Assembly (NCBI GenBank): GCA_007570785.1 | Contig: ML664161.1 | Location: forward strand, 12,435,816 to 12,499,815 | Length of the DNA stretch: 64,000 nucleotides | Direction: 5' to 3' | Origin: Antilocapra americana | Taxonomy: Eukaryota > Chordata > Mammalia > Artiodactyla > Antilocapridae | Part shown: positions 23,700 to 35,837 of the stretch, in pieces | How positions within the stretch are numbered: the first letter of the stretch is position 1 | Layout of the letters: each line of letters opens with the position of its first letter | Program-made: the position numbers and the translations under genes | Notes under the pieces: model-generated | Told to the model about the DNA's origin: nothing | Database searches by the model: none | What the model saw: only the letters and a program-made list of their open reading frames with translations

Positions 23700-24460
23700 A
23701 AAAAGATTGTGTGTCCACCTCAGTAGAACTGATTCAAATGAATTCTTTTTAATGGCTGAGTAATATTCCATTGTGTATATGTACCACAGCTTTCTTATCC
23801 ATTCGTCTGTTGATGAACATCTAGGTTGCTTCCATGTCCTGGCTATTGTAAACAATGCATCAATGAACATTGGGGTACACGTGTCTCTTTCAATTCTGGT
23901 TTCCTTGGTGTGTATGCCCAGCAGTGGGATTGCTGGGCCATATGGCAGTTCTATTTCCAGTTTTTTAAGGAATCTCCACACTGTTTTCCATAGTGGCTGT
24001 ACGAGGTTGCATTCCCACCAACCATGTAGGAGGGTTCCCTTCAAAACTGGAGCCTATTATACAGAGTGAAGTAAGCCAGAAGGAAAAACAAAAATACAGT
24101 ATACTAACGCATATATATGGAATTTAGAAAGATGGTAATGAGAACCCTGTATACGAGACAGCAAAAGAAACGCAGATGTATAAAACAGTCTTTTGGACTC
24201 TGTGGGAGAGGGCAAGGGTGGGATGATATGGGAGAATGGCATTGAAACATGTTAATCATCATATGTGAAATCAATTGCCAGCCTAGGTTTGATGCTCAGG
24301 GCTGGTGCACTGGGATGACCCAGAGAGAGGGAATCGGGAGGGAGGTGGGAGTGGGGTTCTGAAAAGGGAACACATGTACACCCATGGCAGATTCATGGCA
24401 ATGTATGGCAAAACCAACACGATAATGTAAAGAAAATTAAAAAAAAAAAAGATTGTGTGT
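23700..24460 (+). mobile_element. Twin-primed (5'-inverted) L1 with 15 bp TSD
   Basis: aaaaagattgtgtgt flanks the element at 23700-23714 and 24446-24460, and the target shows the TT/AAAA motif. The left part (23715 to about 24044) is antisense ORF2 C terminus. The right part (about 24045-24445) is sense, starting at 'aaaactggagcctattatac' and running through the 3' UTR to poly(A). In L1 coordinates the inverted part ends almost exactly where the sense part starts, the classic result of twin priming. ORF2 pieces such as [12 protein letters not shown] and [13 protein letters not shown] are readable on the minus strand. Confidence 0.95.
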
Positions 24461-25018
24461 GTATCTAAAAATATAACTTTTTGAACTTTTAGTTTTCATC
24501 TAATTAAAATTTTAGAATAAGGAGTGTTGATAATAGGTTTTAATGTCTAGCAAAAATAGTCTCTATATTGCCTTCATTTTCATTGTTTTTCTAGCTAGTT
24601 TGCTTCATTTTCAGTGTTTTTCTGGCTAGTTTTTTTTTTAATTTGAAAATCATATATAGTTATATAAAAGCAAAACTAGGACCAAACTTGTTAGTTTTAT
24701 TGGTGGCACCTGAAACCTGTTGTTACCTTAGATTGAAAGGATGCCTTTATGATGCTAATCTTTTTTTTTTTTTCACAAGAACCTGGCAAATCTTTCATGT
24801 GTACAAATCTTCTTTTGTGTCCTTCAGTATTATGATAAGTTTTCTTCTCATAGATACTGCACATTTCTTATTAAATTTATCCCTAGGTACTTTTTCTTTC
24901 CTTTTATAGGTAGTCATTGCTCTCATTGTGTGCTGTAATTCGTTGTGTTTTATGTATGTGTATATATGCAGAGTCGCTATAATTTTATATATATATATAT
25001 ATGTATATATAGTCATAT
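24461..25018. other. Unrecognised sequence with a short tandem duplication and (TA)n
   Basis: Contains a 31 bp unit repeated in tandem at 24572-24602 and 24603-24632 ('cttcattttca' and 'ctagtt' landmarks, a few mismatches), and a (TA)n tract near 24985-25010. The 88-codon frame at 24643-24909 has no known motif. Confidence 0.55.
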
Positions 25019-25856
25019 CAGTTCAGTTCAGTTACTCGGTCATGTCCAACTCTTTGCGACTCCTTGAATCGCAGCACCCCAGGCCTCCCTGACCATCACC
25101 AACTCCTGGAGTCCACCCAAACCCTTGTTCATCGAGTCAGTGATGCCATCCAGCCATCTCATCCTCTGTCGTCCCCTTCTCCTCCTGCCCCCAAATCCTT
25201 CCCAGCATTAGGGTCTTTTCCAGTGAGTCAACTCTTCTCATGAGATGGCCAAAGTATTGGAGTTTCAGCTTCAACATGAGTCCTTCCAATGAAAACCCAG
25301 GACTGATCTTCTTTAGGATGGACTGGTTGGATCTTACTGCAGTCCAAGGGACTCTCAAGAGTCTTCTGCAACACCACAGTTCAAAAGCATCAATTCTTTA
25401 GGGCTCAGCTTTCTTCACCGTCCAATTCTCACATTCATACATGACCACTGGAAAAACCATAGCCTTGACTAGATGGACCTTTGTTGGCAAAGTAATGTCT
25501 CTTCTTTTCAATATGCTATCTAGGTTGGTCATAACTTTCCTTACAAGGAGTGTCTTTTAATTTCATGGCTGCAATCACCATCTGCAGTGATTTTGGAGCC
25601 AAAAAAAATAAAGTCAGCCACTGTTTCCACTGTTTCCCCATCTATTTGCCATGAAGTGATGGGACCGGATGCTAGGATCTTAGTTTTCTGAATGTTGAGC
25701 TTTAAGCCAACTTTTTCACTCTCTCACTTTCATCAAGAGGCTTTTTAATTCCTCTTCACTTTCTGCCATAAGGGTGGTGTCATCTGCATATCTGAGGTTA
25801 TTGATATATCTCCAGGCAATCTTGATTCCAGCTTGTGCTTCTTCCAGCCCAGTGTT
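25019..25856 (-). mobile_element. BovB 3' fragment, antisense, next to an assembly gap
   Basis: Starts with the young-type end 'agttcagttcagttactcgg' and runs through 'ggactggttggatcttactg', 'aagtgatgggaccggatgct' and 'ctgcatatctgaggttattg', which is the antisense of the YADD region. It breaks off at 'cttccagcccagtgttt', where (TA)n and then the gap begin. The rest of the element is not found beyond the gap. It is otherwise similar to the two long copies. Confidence 0.94.
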
Positions 25857-25863
25857 TTATATA

Positions 25864-25894
<31 letters not shown>
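25857..25894. repeat. (TA)n tract at gap edge
   Basis: TA repeat running directly into the run of N. Its true length is unknown. Confidence 0.95.
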
Positions 25895-25994
25895 NNNNNN
25901 NNNNNNNNNNNNNNNNNNNNNNNNNNNNNNNNNNNNNNNNNNNNNNNNNNNNNNNNNNNNNNNNNNNNNNNNNNNNNNNNNNNNNNNNNNNNNN
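25895..25994. other. Assembly gap (100 N)
   Basis: Exactly 100 undetermined bases, a common placeholder for a gap of unknown size. (TA)n lies on the left and (AG)n on the right, so a simple-repeat collapse is likely. Open frames drawn through the N run are meaningless. Confidence 0.99.
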
Positions 25995-26010
25995 AGAGAG
26001 AGAGAGAGAG
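25995..26010. repeat. (AG)n tract at gap edge
   Basis: Eight AG units directly after the gap. Confidence 0.95.
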
Positions 26011-26229
26011 CACTTCATATCATATGAAAGTATTAATTTAATAACTAAAGGTGTTACTGAGATTTTTATCTTTTATAGAATTTTTAATTGATACTATGTT
26101 TTCCAATTTAAAACCTTATTTTATTCTCTATTTTCTTCTTGTTTATCAATTTTAATGTTACTAATTTACATTCCTTTCCTAATTGTATAGTTTGATACCT
26201 ACAGGAAACTAAAATAATAGTTCTGATAT

Positions 26230-26288
26230 GGTTCCTGGGTCGGGAGGATCTGCTGAAGAAGGGATAATCTACTCACTCTAGTATTCTC
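26230..26288 (+). repeat. Truncated Bov-tA/Bov-A fragment
   Basis: 'ggttcctgggtcgggaggat' through 'actcactctagtattctc' is the middle of a Bov-tA. It stops where the next, complete SINE starts. The missing distal half is not found on the other side. Confidence 0.85.
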
Positions 26289-26478
26289 AGGCTTCCCTTG
26301 AGGCTCAGCTTGTAAAGAATCTGCCTGCAATGTGGGAAACCTGGGTTTGATCCCTGGGTTGGGAAGATCCCCTGGAGAAGGGAAAGGTTACCCACTCCAG
26401 TACTCTGGCCTGGAGAATTCCTTCGACTACAGTCTATGGGGCTGCAAAGAGTCAGACAAAACTGAGCAACTCTCACTT
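26289..26478 (+). repeat. Bov-tA SINE, sense
   Basis: 'aggcttcccttgaggctcag' head, 'ggtttgatccctgggttggg', 'cactccagtactctggcctg' and 'ctatggggctgcaaagagtc'. Complete and only moderately diverged. Confidence 0.95.
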
Positions 26479-27811
26479 CGAGTTTAAGAAATCACAGAAA
26501 AGTAGCAATGATAGAAAACAATCAAACACACAGCAAAATCTGAAATAAAATAATAAAGAAACATACTTAGCAAAGTGAAATAATTTTTTTTCACAAAAAA
26601 CTTTTGAGGACTTTCCTTTTCAAGGAATAAAATTGTAATCTAAATTTATCTAATTTGTCACCAGATTATACTCTATCTTTGCTGGTGACATCAACAGACA
26701 TTCATATTTTAAAAAGAAAGGGAGAAATAATTTTAAAATGATTTGATATTGCCTTGTAGGATTCAATATAGAGGATGAGGGATAAATTCTTGATATTGAA
26801 CAGTAGGCACATTTTAAAGGAGTAGTAAACAGAGGCAATCCTGGAAAAATATTTTCAAAATTTCAAAATACACCTTTTCAAAAAAAGTATCCAAATCATT
26901 GTCATACTTACATAGCATTATATTGGATTACTAAAGGAAAATAAACAGTGACACTGAACCCCTAAACAAAGCAGCCTCTTAGAGTTTCGTATTTTAAAAA
27001 ATAGGACACAGATAACCTATAAATTTTGAAATCAAGTTAACAAAGTAACATGCCCTTGGCAAGCATAGTCACTGCATCATTTTTATTGCATGCTTCAAGA
27101 TTTTCTATACTTAATACCAAATTAAGAACTGAAAACAAAAAGGTATTCTCTACATATCCCTAGAAATAATAAAAGGTTATTTTATATGTATAATGCAAAA
27201 AGATGAAATTAAAGTTAGGAATGAATGGACATGGAATGGTAAACAAAGGGAAACTATTAAGAATGTTAAATCAAAGCCAGATGTTAAATTAGTATATACA
27301 ATGCATGCTGTCATTCCCCAAGACTTAGAGTTATTTAATCAATTGATTAGGAAAAAATAGAAGAGGAAAAATGATGGTTATTGGCAATTAATTCTGGGTA
27401 CTTAATTATGTTTTTCCTTTCCATAATGAACTTCAAAATGCTGTTATTTAAAGTTCATTGAATTGAACATCTTTTCTAATAAAATTGTAAATATATAAAG
27501 GTAAATAAAAGTTAAAATTGAAATATAGACAGTATAATAAACAAAACATACTTATAACTATTGAATAAAGAATCTGAGGTAGATTTAAGGTGACGGTTGT
27601 GGGGGAAACTGTAATGCTCTTTTTTTGCTTTTTTTTCCCCTTTTGCCTTCTCTGCATTTTCCAAGTTTACTTTAGTGTGCTTATCTTTTAAGAAAAAAGT
27701 AAAATAGATTATAAAATTAGGTTTATTGTCCAACTAAAATAAATATTGGATGTAGCAAACTATGATAATTTTATGAATAAGTCCTATGCTGAATTACATA
27801 TTATATCTATT
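26479..27811. other. No recognised feature
   Basis: About 1.3 kb of A+T-rich sequence. Short frames near 26650-26838 and 27448-27733 have no motif. Confidence 0.5.
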
Positions 27812-27918
27812 TGTGTTCTTTTTAAATTAATTAGTTAAATTTTGAAGGATAATTGCTTTATAGAATTTTGTTGTTTTCTGTCAAACCTCAACATGAATCA
27901 GCCATAGGTATTCATATA
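27812..27918 (-). mobile_element. Very short L1 3' end, antisense
   Basis: 'ttttgaaggataattgcttt', 'tttgttgttttctgtc' and 'ctcaacatgaatcagccata' are the antisense of the extreme L1 3' UTR. Only about 100 bp was inserted or survives. Confidence 0.8.
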
Positions 27919-30289
27919 TCCCCTCCCTTTTGAAATTCCTGTATTTGTATTCTTAAGCCAACAAATTGATATGATTTATTACCTTCACTAAAAAGGAATA
28001 TTACACAGATTATCAGTTTTCTCTGTATCATCTTATAGAATTTAATCTTCTGCCTCTGACATAAAGTTTTTCAGAAATTTCATCAATTTTATGAAGCTAT
28101 AATGATATCACTTATTTAATATCTGTGTTGTAAAAACCAATATTTTAATCAGGTTATTCTGCTTTTAAGGAGAAATAACTGATGCCATAATAGCAAATAT
28201 AAGACATATAAAAACATTAATGTGGAGAAATATGTATAATATAGGGATTTGTAGGAATAAAAAAACTTGTAAGAAATATGTCTAGAATTTCTTTTCATAA
28301 GTCAAAAAAAATAAATTCAAATAAATCTGCCATGAATAAATAATAAAGCTCTTAGTTCATATTCTATAAATTTTCACTTGTTCCATTAGACATAGCAAAT
28401 ATAACCCAATGTAAAGCTACAAGTTAATCCACTTGAACAGTGTATTTAATTCTTCATTCAAAAAAATATCAGTTTCTTTTTTTAATAGAGAAAGTATTTT
28501 ACTTCCAACAATGAAAGTATGTCTAAGAAGTCAAAAAGGGACTCATAAATAAATCATAAAATTTAAAATGGTGTATATACAAGACATGTTCTTGAGAGCA
28601 GTAACAAATTCTTGGTGTGAACATATTTCTGAAAAGTAGTAGAAGAATATGGTATACAGACTGTAGTGATTTGTTATTATTGTTCTCTTGGAAAATGAGG
28701 TTTAGTGCATTTTAGGATATTCATAGTAAATTAATTCTTCGGGAATTCCAATACTATACACTTTGTCTTGGCATATGTATTTTGTATGCTATAGTGGCTT
28801 TCTAGAGATATGGAAGGAATTAACGTTGCAGAGGGAGGGGTAACAACCTTTAAGATAGCTCTGTAAAATGTCCCTATTTAAAACAGAAAGTGATATCTTG
28901 ACTTTAGGGGCTTTTGTTTGTTTGTTCATCTTTGAGTCCTTTGTCCTTTGTCATTAATCAATAAATGAATTTAGTCCTCTTCAATCTCCTTTCTCATCTA
29001 TCAGATTTTTATGATATGGAAACAAGAATTCAGATAAATAAATCATTTAATCCAATGATAGGTCTTTCCTAGTATTATGGCAGTGAAGATTTTGGGGGCC
29101 TTTCAACAATGTCATTGGTAAACATAAAATTAGATTCAGAACTCTGTTTTTAATGAGCATTTTCGACTTCACTGCCCTTAGACTTTCAGGAGCTTGCCGT
29201 GTTTACATTGCCTAATTTGACATGGTGAGATCCATATAGATGCCTTAAAAAAAAAAATCCAGTCTAGAATAATTGGGCATTTTTGTACAATGCACACTTA
29301 CAATTTTATCTAGAGTGCTTTTTTTTCAATTATGCATAAATCATAGTTTCCAACAAGATTGCTTCAGATTTTGAATAGGAATTTTTCTGTTTTCCTACTT
29401 CTTCCATCAAAATACTCTCAAATTGTAGACTCCACGTTGCAATTTTGTTGTTGAAGTTTACTTTCCAGCATCTGTTGTTATTTTCATAGTGATGTTTAAA
29501 AGAATCCTTGCTGAAAAAAATGCACTGCATTTTTAGTCTAGGGACATATGCCTCGCTTCTGTAGGCACAGTTATTACCCTCCTTAATCTGTGCAGGTACA
29601 ATTAGTGCTATTTTTTTTTTCAGTATCAAAGCTACTCTAATGAGCAGATGCCATCTTTTCAGCAATAGCTCTGAAAAAAATCGATAAAATAATTTTCAAA
29701 AATGAATACTACGATAGTTCCCAAAACAGATTTAAATGTGTGGGAGATAATTTTACAATACCCTTTGAGTAATAAACAATGATATATGTCTCAAATTTAT
29801 AATCATTTAACATAATAATATTTAGTACTCCATAGAGGCTGATACATTTTATTGGTCATAATAGCCCAGTGGTCCCTGTGGAAGTTAAAATGGTAATATA
29901 ACGGTCTACTTTAAAAAAATTTGAAAAAAAAAAAGGATCAGGCTAATAACTGACCACCACCCTAGGTTTGCAAAAATAGAAAATAAATGGCATTAGTCAC
30001 GTTATTACCTGATCTTGATCTTTGTAGGTCTGCCTCTGAAAAGAATGTTGGAACATTTTCTAGTTTAGCAATTAGTTTTTATAGAAAGAGTAAGAAATAT
30101 TCAGGTTAATCCCCAAATTCTCAAAAAACTACTCTGATCCAGTATTCTCAGTGACATATATTAACATTTATGTAATAGGTCTTACTGAGTTTCTAGCATA
30201 TACAGGATGTATTGTTAGAAGCTATGCAGAGGTGTGTTTCCTTGCAGGGAGCTGAGACATACATACAAAACTGTAATAGAGTGAGAAAT
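27919..30289. other. No recognised repeat; one 111-codon frame
   Basis: About 2.4 kb in which I recognise no repeat. A minus-strand frame at 29330-29665 is 111 codons, the longest here outside a known repeat, with Lys-rich, low-motif content. I see no start context, splice sites or poly(A) signal that would support a gene. Confidence 0.45.
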
Positions 30290-30650
30290 GAATCAGTGTT
30301 ACAAAGAAAGTATAAATAAATGAGAATTCAGGGCAGGAAGTCTTCCTCTCACCCCAGGTTGGGGGATGATTTGGAAGTGATGGGTCTTGAGAGAAAAGAT
30401 TTCGGGAATAATTAAGGTAATTGGCACTCCAGGTAAAGGAAAGAGAGTTAGCAAAGCCCAGAGATGTGGATACGCAGGATGGGTTTGTGGACCACACAAA
30501 TGGGTAGTTTCACTAGATTGTAATGGATATAAAGGGGAAAAAATAGGAGGGGGGGTCAAATTGGAAAAGTATGTTGGCTAGGGCTAAATGATGAATTTGA
30601 GATATTCTTTTAAGGAGGTTGTCTACTGATCTCATTCATGGATTCTATCC
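30290..30650 (-). repeat. L2 LINE fragment, antisense
   Basis: 'gcaaagcccagagatgtgga', 'gattgtaatggatataaa', 'gtatgttggctagg' and 'ggattctatcctgc' follow the order of the antisense L2 3' region. Read in reverse, the protein-coding end of L2 can be glimpsed but is full of stops. Ancient. The frames at 30222-30581 lie in it. Confidence 0.6.
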
Positions 30651-31175
30651 TGCCCAGGAGCATTTGGGATACATCAATCAGTCTTAAGACCACACTAGCA
30701 CCACAGGTGCTACAGAATTTAGATATTATGAGGAGGTTCAAACTAGGTCTCTGTAGTTTATGCCTTCTTGAGCTTGCACAGCTGGATCATAGGAGCAGCA
30801 GAATGCTCACAGATGTGATTCCTCCCATATCTTGGAGAAGGATATAGAGGATCCTATTTTCACAAAATGTGTGTTTTACAGACAGGGCTTACTAGCCACT
30901 TTCTGCTAAACAACTGGTTACAGTGTGCTGGTGTTAAAGTTGGGCAAAAAATTGCATGTGAAGATGTATTGTTCTTTTTGTTATTCAGATGTAGAAATTG
31001 ACTCTGAGTTGTGGGCTAACTCTGGTATCGAAAGTAAAATTTGACTCCAAAACTAACCTAGCCACCATTTTAATCTCATAATCCTGTAAATCATAACTGT
31101 CTCCAAGCTAAGTTCTCAACTGAATTTAAAAAAGAACAGAAAATCTCACCCATGCAGGGGTGGGGGAAAGGCAGA
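30651..31175. other. No recognised feature
   Basis: About 500 bp next to the L2 remnant. Some of it could be further L2, but I cannot show it. Confidence 0.45.
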
Positions 31176-31189
31176 ATTATATGTATATA

Positions 31190-31222
<33 letters not shown>

Positions 31223-31243
31223 TATGTATGTGTATATATATAC
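31176..31243. repeat. (TA)n with TGTA interruptions
   Basis: Long imperfect TA/TGTA tract. Confidence 0.93.
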
Positions 31244-31984
31244 GCATCAAGAAAGAATCTATGAAAGTAGAATGTAAAAATATTGATTCTGATGATTCTA
31301 GTGGTTCTGATGACCAAGTGCCTGAAAACAGGAATATGAGTTATACATCCTTTAAGAGTAAAATCAAGACAACTTTTCTGATATCATTTATTTAGACAAA
31401 TTCATTAAAAATTAAAATATGTGGACTTTGGAAATATTTGGCGGCATTTTCCATGAGTTACTTCCATGAGTTCCATGGCAGTTGCTTAAGAGATAGACAT
31501 AACCATTTATTCACATGAATGTGTAATCCTTTAGTTCCATAATCTCCATGAGAATAGAGCATTTGGTCAATAATATTTGGCCTCAAAGATCTTAGAGCAG
31601 TATATTTTCATCAATTCAAATATTACTTGAAATATGTATATATAATACTACAAAAAATGTTTAAAAAAAGTACTAAATACACACAAAATGAGCAATTCAG
31701 AAATATACAACAGCTCATGATGCTCAAACTTTGAATTGTTAGAATCTAAAGTTTCTGGTTTCTCAACCCAAAATGATTCTGTAGAAAAATGTTCTGTAAA
31801 ATCTCCCCCAAATATAAACGTCTTTCACATTTTCAAATTTTGTTTTTATTGTTAAATTGTATGGCTAAAGAGCAGGATCGTTTCAAGAAAGAAATATTGT
31901 GGCAAAATGCCCAAGCTCCAGCTGTGCAAATTCTTGCTAGAAGGGTCTGATCTGAATACACTAGTTACAAATTCAGGAAATAAA
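31244..31984. other. No recognised feature
   Basis: About 740 bp of A+T-rich sequence with nothing recognised. Confidence 0.5.
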
Positions 31985-32188
31985 GACTTACCTGGTAGCT
32001 CAGTCAGCAAAGAATCTGTCTGCAATGCAGGAAACCTGGGTTCGATCCCTGGGTCAGGAAGATCCTCTGGAGAAGGAAATGACTACACACTCCAGTATTC
32101 TTACCTGGATAATCACATGGACAGAGAAACCTGGTGGGCTACAGTCCCTGGGGTCACAAGAGTCGGACATGACTTAGAGATTAACCGG
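31985..32188 (+). repeat. Bov-tA SINE, sense
   Basis: 'gacttacctggtagctcagt' head, 'ggttcgatccctgggtcagg' with an intact B-box-like sequence, 'cactccagtattcttacctg' and 'ctacagtccctggggtcaca'. The 159-codon frame at 31907-32386 is this SINE plus flanks. Confidence 0.94.
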
Positions 32189-32224
32189 AGGGCCCACATA
32201 TTCTTCTTTCACGTAAAGAAATAT

Positions 32225-32296
32225 GTGTGTTTATGTATACATCCATATACTTGCATGCATGCATATATGTGTGTGTATGTGTATATACATATAATT
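32225..32296. repeat. TG/TA-rich low-complexity tract
   Basis: Imperfect TGTA, CATA and TGTG units following the Bov-tA. Confidence 0.75.
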
Positions 32297-32413
32297 GTTC
32301 TGAATCGAGTCCCTGCGTTTTTTTTTATTTTTAATAACCTTATAGATAACAGGCAAAAAGGGAGTCAAAGTAGTTTTCTTGAGTAGTTCTATGCCTTAGG
32401 TGTGCTAGTTGTG

Positions 32414-32510
32414 TAGTTGTTCAGTTGTGTCTGGCTGTTTGCCATCCCATAAACTGGAGCCTGCCAGGGTTCTCTGTCCATGGGATTTCCCAGGAAAGAA
32501 TACTGGAGTT
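32414..32510 (-). repeat. Bov-A fragment, antisense
   Basis: 'gttgttcagttgtgtctggc', 'tgtccatgggatttcccagg' and 'aagaatactggagt' are the antisense Bov-A monomer. The tRNA-like part is missing. Confidence 0.88.
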
Positions 32511-33857
32511 CTTTGGTGTGCTAATATACATGAGATACATTCACTAACTTTTATCTTTCTCCAGGAGTAATGTAGGACATTAGCTCTTTATTCGAGAGTG
32601 TAGCTGTAATCTCCCATTGAGAGCCTGTAAGCTGCTCTTGCCCCTTAAGGCTCTGTCCTCCATATCTACTTGAGAGGGTATAAATACACATACTATAATT
32701 ATTTGCCAGGAGATTAATACTCTTAAACTTTGATCTTTCACAAATCATTTTTATTCAACAAGTATTTATTTAATACATATTCTTTGCCCTTTCTGGAATT
32801 AGCTAAATTAAGCACAGAGCTATGATAAACACACAGACACACACATACACATGTACATATCCGTATGTTCATTGAGTGCCACCGAATGACAATTCGATAT
32901 TTTTATATCCTGTGGTGCCTATCATAGGATTTTTCCCAGCATAGTCATTATTGTAATTGATCCTTTTAAATAATTGATAAATACAATGTGTACTTGTAAT
33001 TTCAGAGGACAGGAGATTCAAAGATTTAGCAGAATAGTGCTTTTCTGTAGTCCAGTTAGAATACCATAGATAGTAAACTTTTATGATTTCCAAGTTGCAT
33101 TTTGGGATTTTGCTTCTAAAGATAAAATCTATCATTGAAGTTTTCCAGAAATGGATTGATTATATTTGTAATCAACATTGTGTACTATAGTATTATCTTG
33201 AGAGCATAAATGATAGTGTCTGTGAAGGCTTTGGTTCATTATAAATATTATAGATTGGATTATGTTTACTCAAACATGTTAGTTGTGTCTAAAAATAAGA
33301 CTTTTTTTTTTTAAATGCTAACTAATAAGTTTTCCCTTGGCTTCAACTGAGGTAGTTAGTTGATTGAAATAAATTTAAGAAAGGTAAATATTGCTATCTG
33401 GCCAGTAGAAGATTAATTCAGAAAAAGGTCAGGAAACTTCCATGAATGAGATTTAAGATCATAAAATCTTACGTTTTCAGAGGAAAAATCTAGAAAATTT
33501 AAAGACTGATTTTCCTTTAGAAAAAGAATCACCAAAGTTGTTCTAACAAAGGTAGCTAGCTGTTCTAAAACTCAGAGAAGAATCAGATAAGTATTTAAGA
33601 TCTTGCTTCTCTTTACAATGAATATGAGCTTTGCAATATGACATTTTAAAAGTCAGAAACTTTACTACCTAAAGTTGCTTATGGGAGGCTAAATGGAAGT
33701 ATTAAGAAAATGTAAGGAATCATAGGGATTTAGAGGGACCTTAAAAAAAATCTCATCCATTTTCCTGACTTCTTGGTGGAAGACATTATAAAGTAAGTTC
33801 TAGTTTGTGTTTCATCATTCTTCCTAACTCATTCTTATTTGTATTTAATTAATGACA
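32511..33857. other. No recognised feature
   Basis: About 1.3 kb, nothing recognised. Frames near 32551-32748 and 32869-33135 have no known motif. Confidence 0.5.
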
Positions 33858-33977
33858 GAGGCTGACTCAATGGACATGCATCTGAGCAAATTCTGGGAGA
33901 CAGTGAAGGACAGGAAAGCCTGGCATGCTGCAGTCCATGGGGTCACAAAGAGTAGGACACAACATAGTGATGGAACA
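33858..33977 (+). mobile_element. BovB 3' tip, sense
   Basis: 'ggctgactcaatggacatgc' through 'gcatgctgcagtccatgggg' and 'gtcacaaagagtaggacaca' is the last 120 bp of an older BovB in sense orientation. Heavily 5'-truncated. Confidence 0.88.
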
Positions 33978-35503
33978 ATGTTGGCTGATAAGTGTTCTTT
34001 TTTTAAAATATGAAATACATATTCATCTTGAAAAATATGTAAGAGCAGTGGAGTAGTTGTTGAGTCTTAATCCGTGGTGTTGGCTATAGCTTTGAACATG
34101 CAATACTGTCTTGCTTGTTGTGGTGGAAAGGCAAAAAGGAGCATATAAGAGGAGCCATCCTGAGGGCTTTTGGGTGCTCCGACTAAGAAGTGTGGATCAT
34201 GGAAGATTACTACTGTGGAAATAAGTGAAGACCACTCAAATGAGAATGAGTAAAGATATTTGTTCAGAGCTTACTAGAGCAAAGGAATGAAACTTCATCC
34301 CTTGTCTTTGGCAGGTGCTCTAAGGCAGACAAAAGAGTAGCAAAGTTCTGTAGTGGGGAAAAGAGAAGCCTAATACTCTAATTGGAAGCTGTAAGCACGG
34401 GAAATTGCAGAAAGCCTAGATAGAAGCAGGGTGTCCTAAACAGGTGGGTGAAGAATATTTGAATTTTTCTGATAGGTTCTGTGTTGGAAATGGGGGCGAA
34501 AATTAGAGAATCTGTGTTTTGGTAAACTTTGGCTGTTCTGAGGTTGTGTGTTATAGAACTTGTGGGTTGACATCTATCTAGTTGTTGCAGATTGCGGATT
34601 GGTGTTCTGTTTTATATATAGCCCAGCCATTATATATATATTCACCCTCTCATTACAGACATGTCTCTACTATCCTTTGTGTGCCTGTAATCAGCAGATG
34701 ATTTCACATATTTGTTTACCAGAAATACCATGTACTCCATTGAAAAATTGTGCTTGTAGACTTAGGAAAAACTGCAATTGGCTAATTCACTATGATTCTA
34801 CTGTATTAGGTGTATCAAGCAGAAAGAAACAGCAGCAGAAGCCAACATCAGTGGAACCCTATTAGGAACAATTACAATGTTAATATCATGACTTGTAGAA
34901 AAATTCAGAAAAAGAAACAAAAATTGTCTTTGAAGTCCAATTTTTATGGTAGTTTTTCTATTTGCATTTCAAATTTCCATAAATATACTTAATGTGATAG
35001 GATTATTATAATTGAATGAACATCTACATTTAGGTAATATTAACTATATATTAAAATTCTCTTTTTGTTTGTAAATTGTATGTTCTTCGATTTTATTATA
35101 TGCTTCTGTTTTTAAAAACTAAGTGAACACCACACTAATTAATCCAAATTTCAATTTCCTGAATAATGGACTTTAACTGGTAAGAGTTAATGTATTCAGC
35201 TAAATTTATTAGACCCTCCAAATCTCCAATAGTTATTTACAGTTTTCTCCGAGGTTCTTTTCCTTGAGAAAATAAATTATGAATATGTCAAATATGCTAG
35301 TTCTAACATTTAACAAGATAATAAATGGTCTTATAAAATGGCACTAAAAAACAGAAATACAAAACTAATCTTGTAATTATGTTCTAGCAATACTTTATAG
35401 AGGTCTGGTGTCAAAGATTTGATGTTCTTTATCTGCAGGTCACAAAGCACAAAAGATGCTGTTATTCACAAATGACAATCTGTAACAATCCCATATATCA
35501 TCT
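33978..35503. other. No recognised feature
   Basis: About 1.5 kb. The part around 34030-34560 has an even base composition, like a decayed LTR or old gene fragment, but I cannot assign it. The 101-codon frame at 34560-34865 has no motif I recognise. Confidence 0.45.
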
Positions 35504-35711
35504 GGGGCTTCCCAGGTGGTGATAGTGGTAAAGAATCCTTCTGCCAATGGGGGAAGGAGATGCTAGAGACACGGATTTGATCTGTGGATCAGGAAGATCC
35601 CCTGGAGAAGGAAAGGCAACCCACTCTGGTATTCTTGCCTGGGAAGTCCCATGGACAGAGTCCACAGGCTTGCAAAGGGTCAGATCAACTGAGCACACAC
35701 TCACTCACTCA
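35504..35711 (+). repeat. Bov-tA SINE, sense
   Basis: 'ggggcttcccaggtggtgat' head, 'gatcaggaagatcccctgga', 'aggcaacccactctggtatt' and a (CACT)n end. The 'ggtggtgatagtggtaaag' form of the head marks a Bov-tA variant. Confidence 0.93.
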
Positions 35712-35837
35712 CATATTGTTACATGAAGTCCTCAGTAAAAAATTTGGAAGAAAGAGTTAATGTTAGTGTTTCTTGAAAAGTAGCTTAAGTGTGCTGATTT
35801 TATTTTGTTGCCAAATTGCTCAATAAAAATATCTTTA

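Noticed and set aside
25774..26091. Three open frames crossing the run of N
   Set aside because: They depend on undetermined bases and on (TA)n and (AG)n translation.
31907..32386. 159-codon plus-strand frame
   Set aside because: Largely Bov-tA SINE plus TG/TA-rich repeat.
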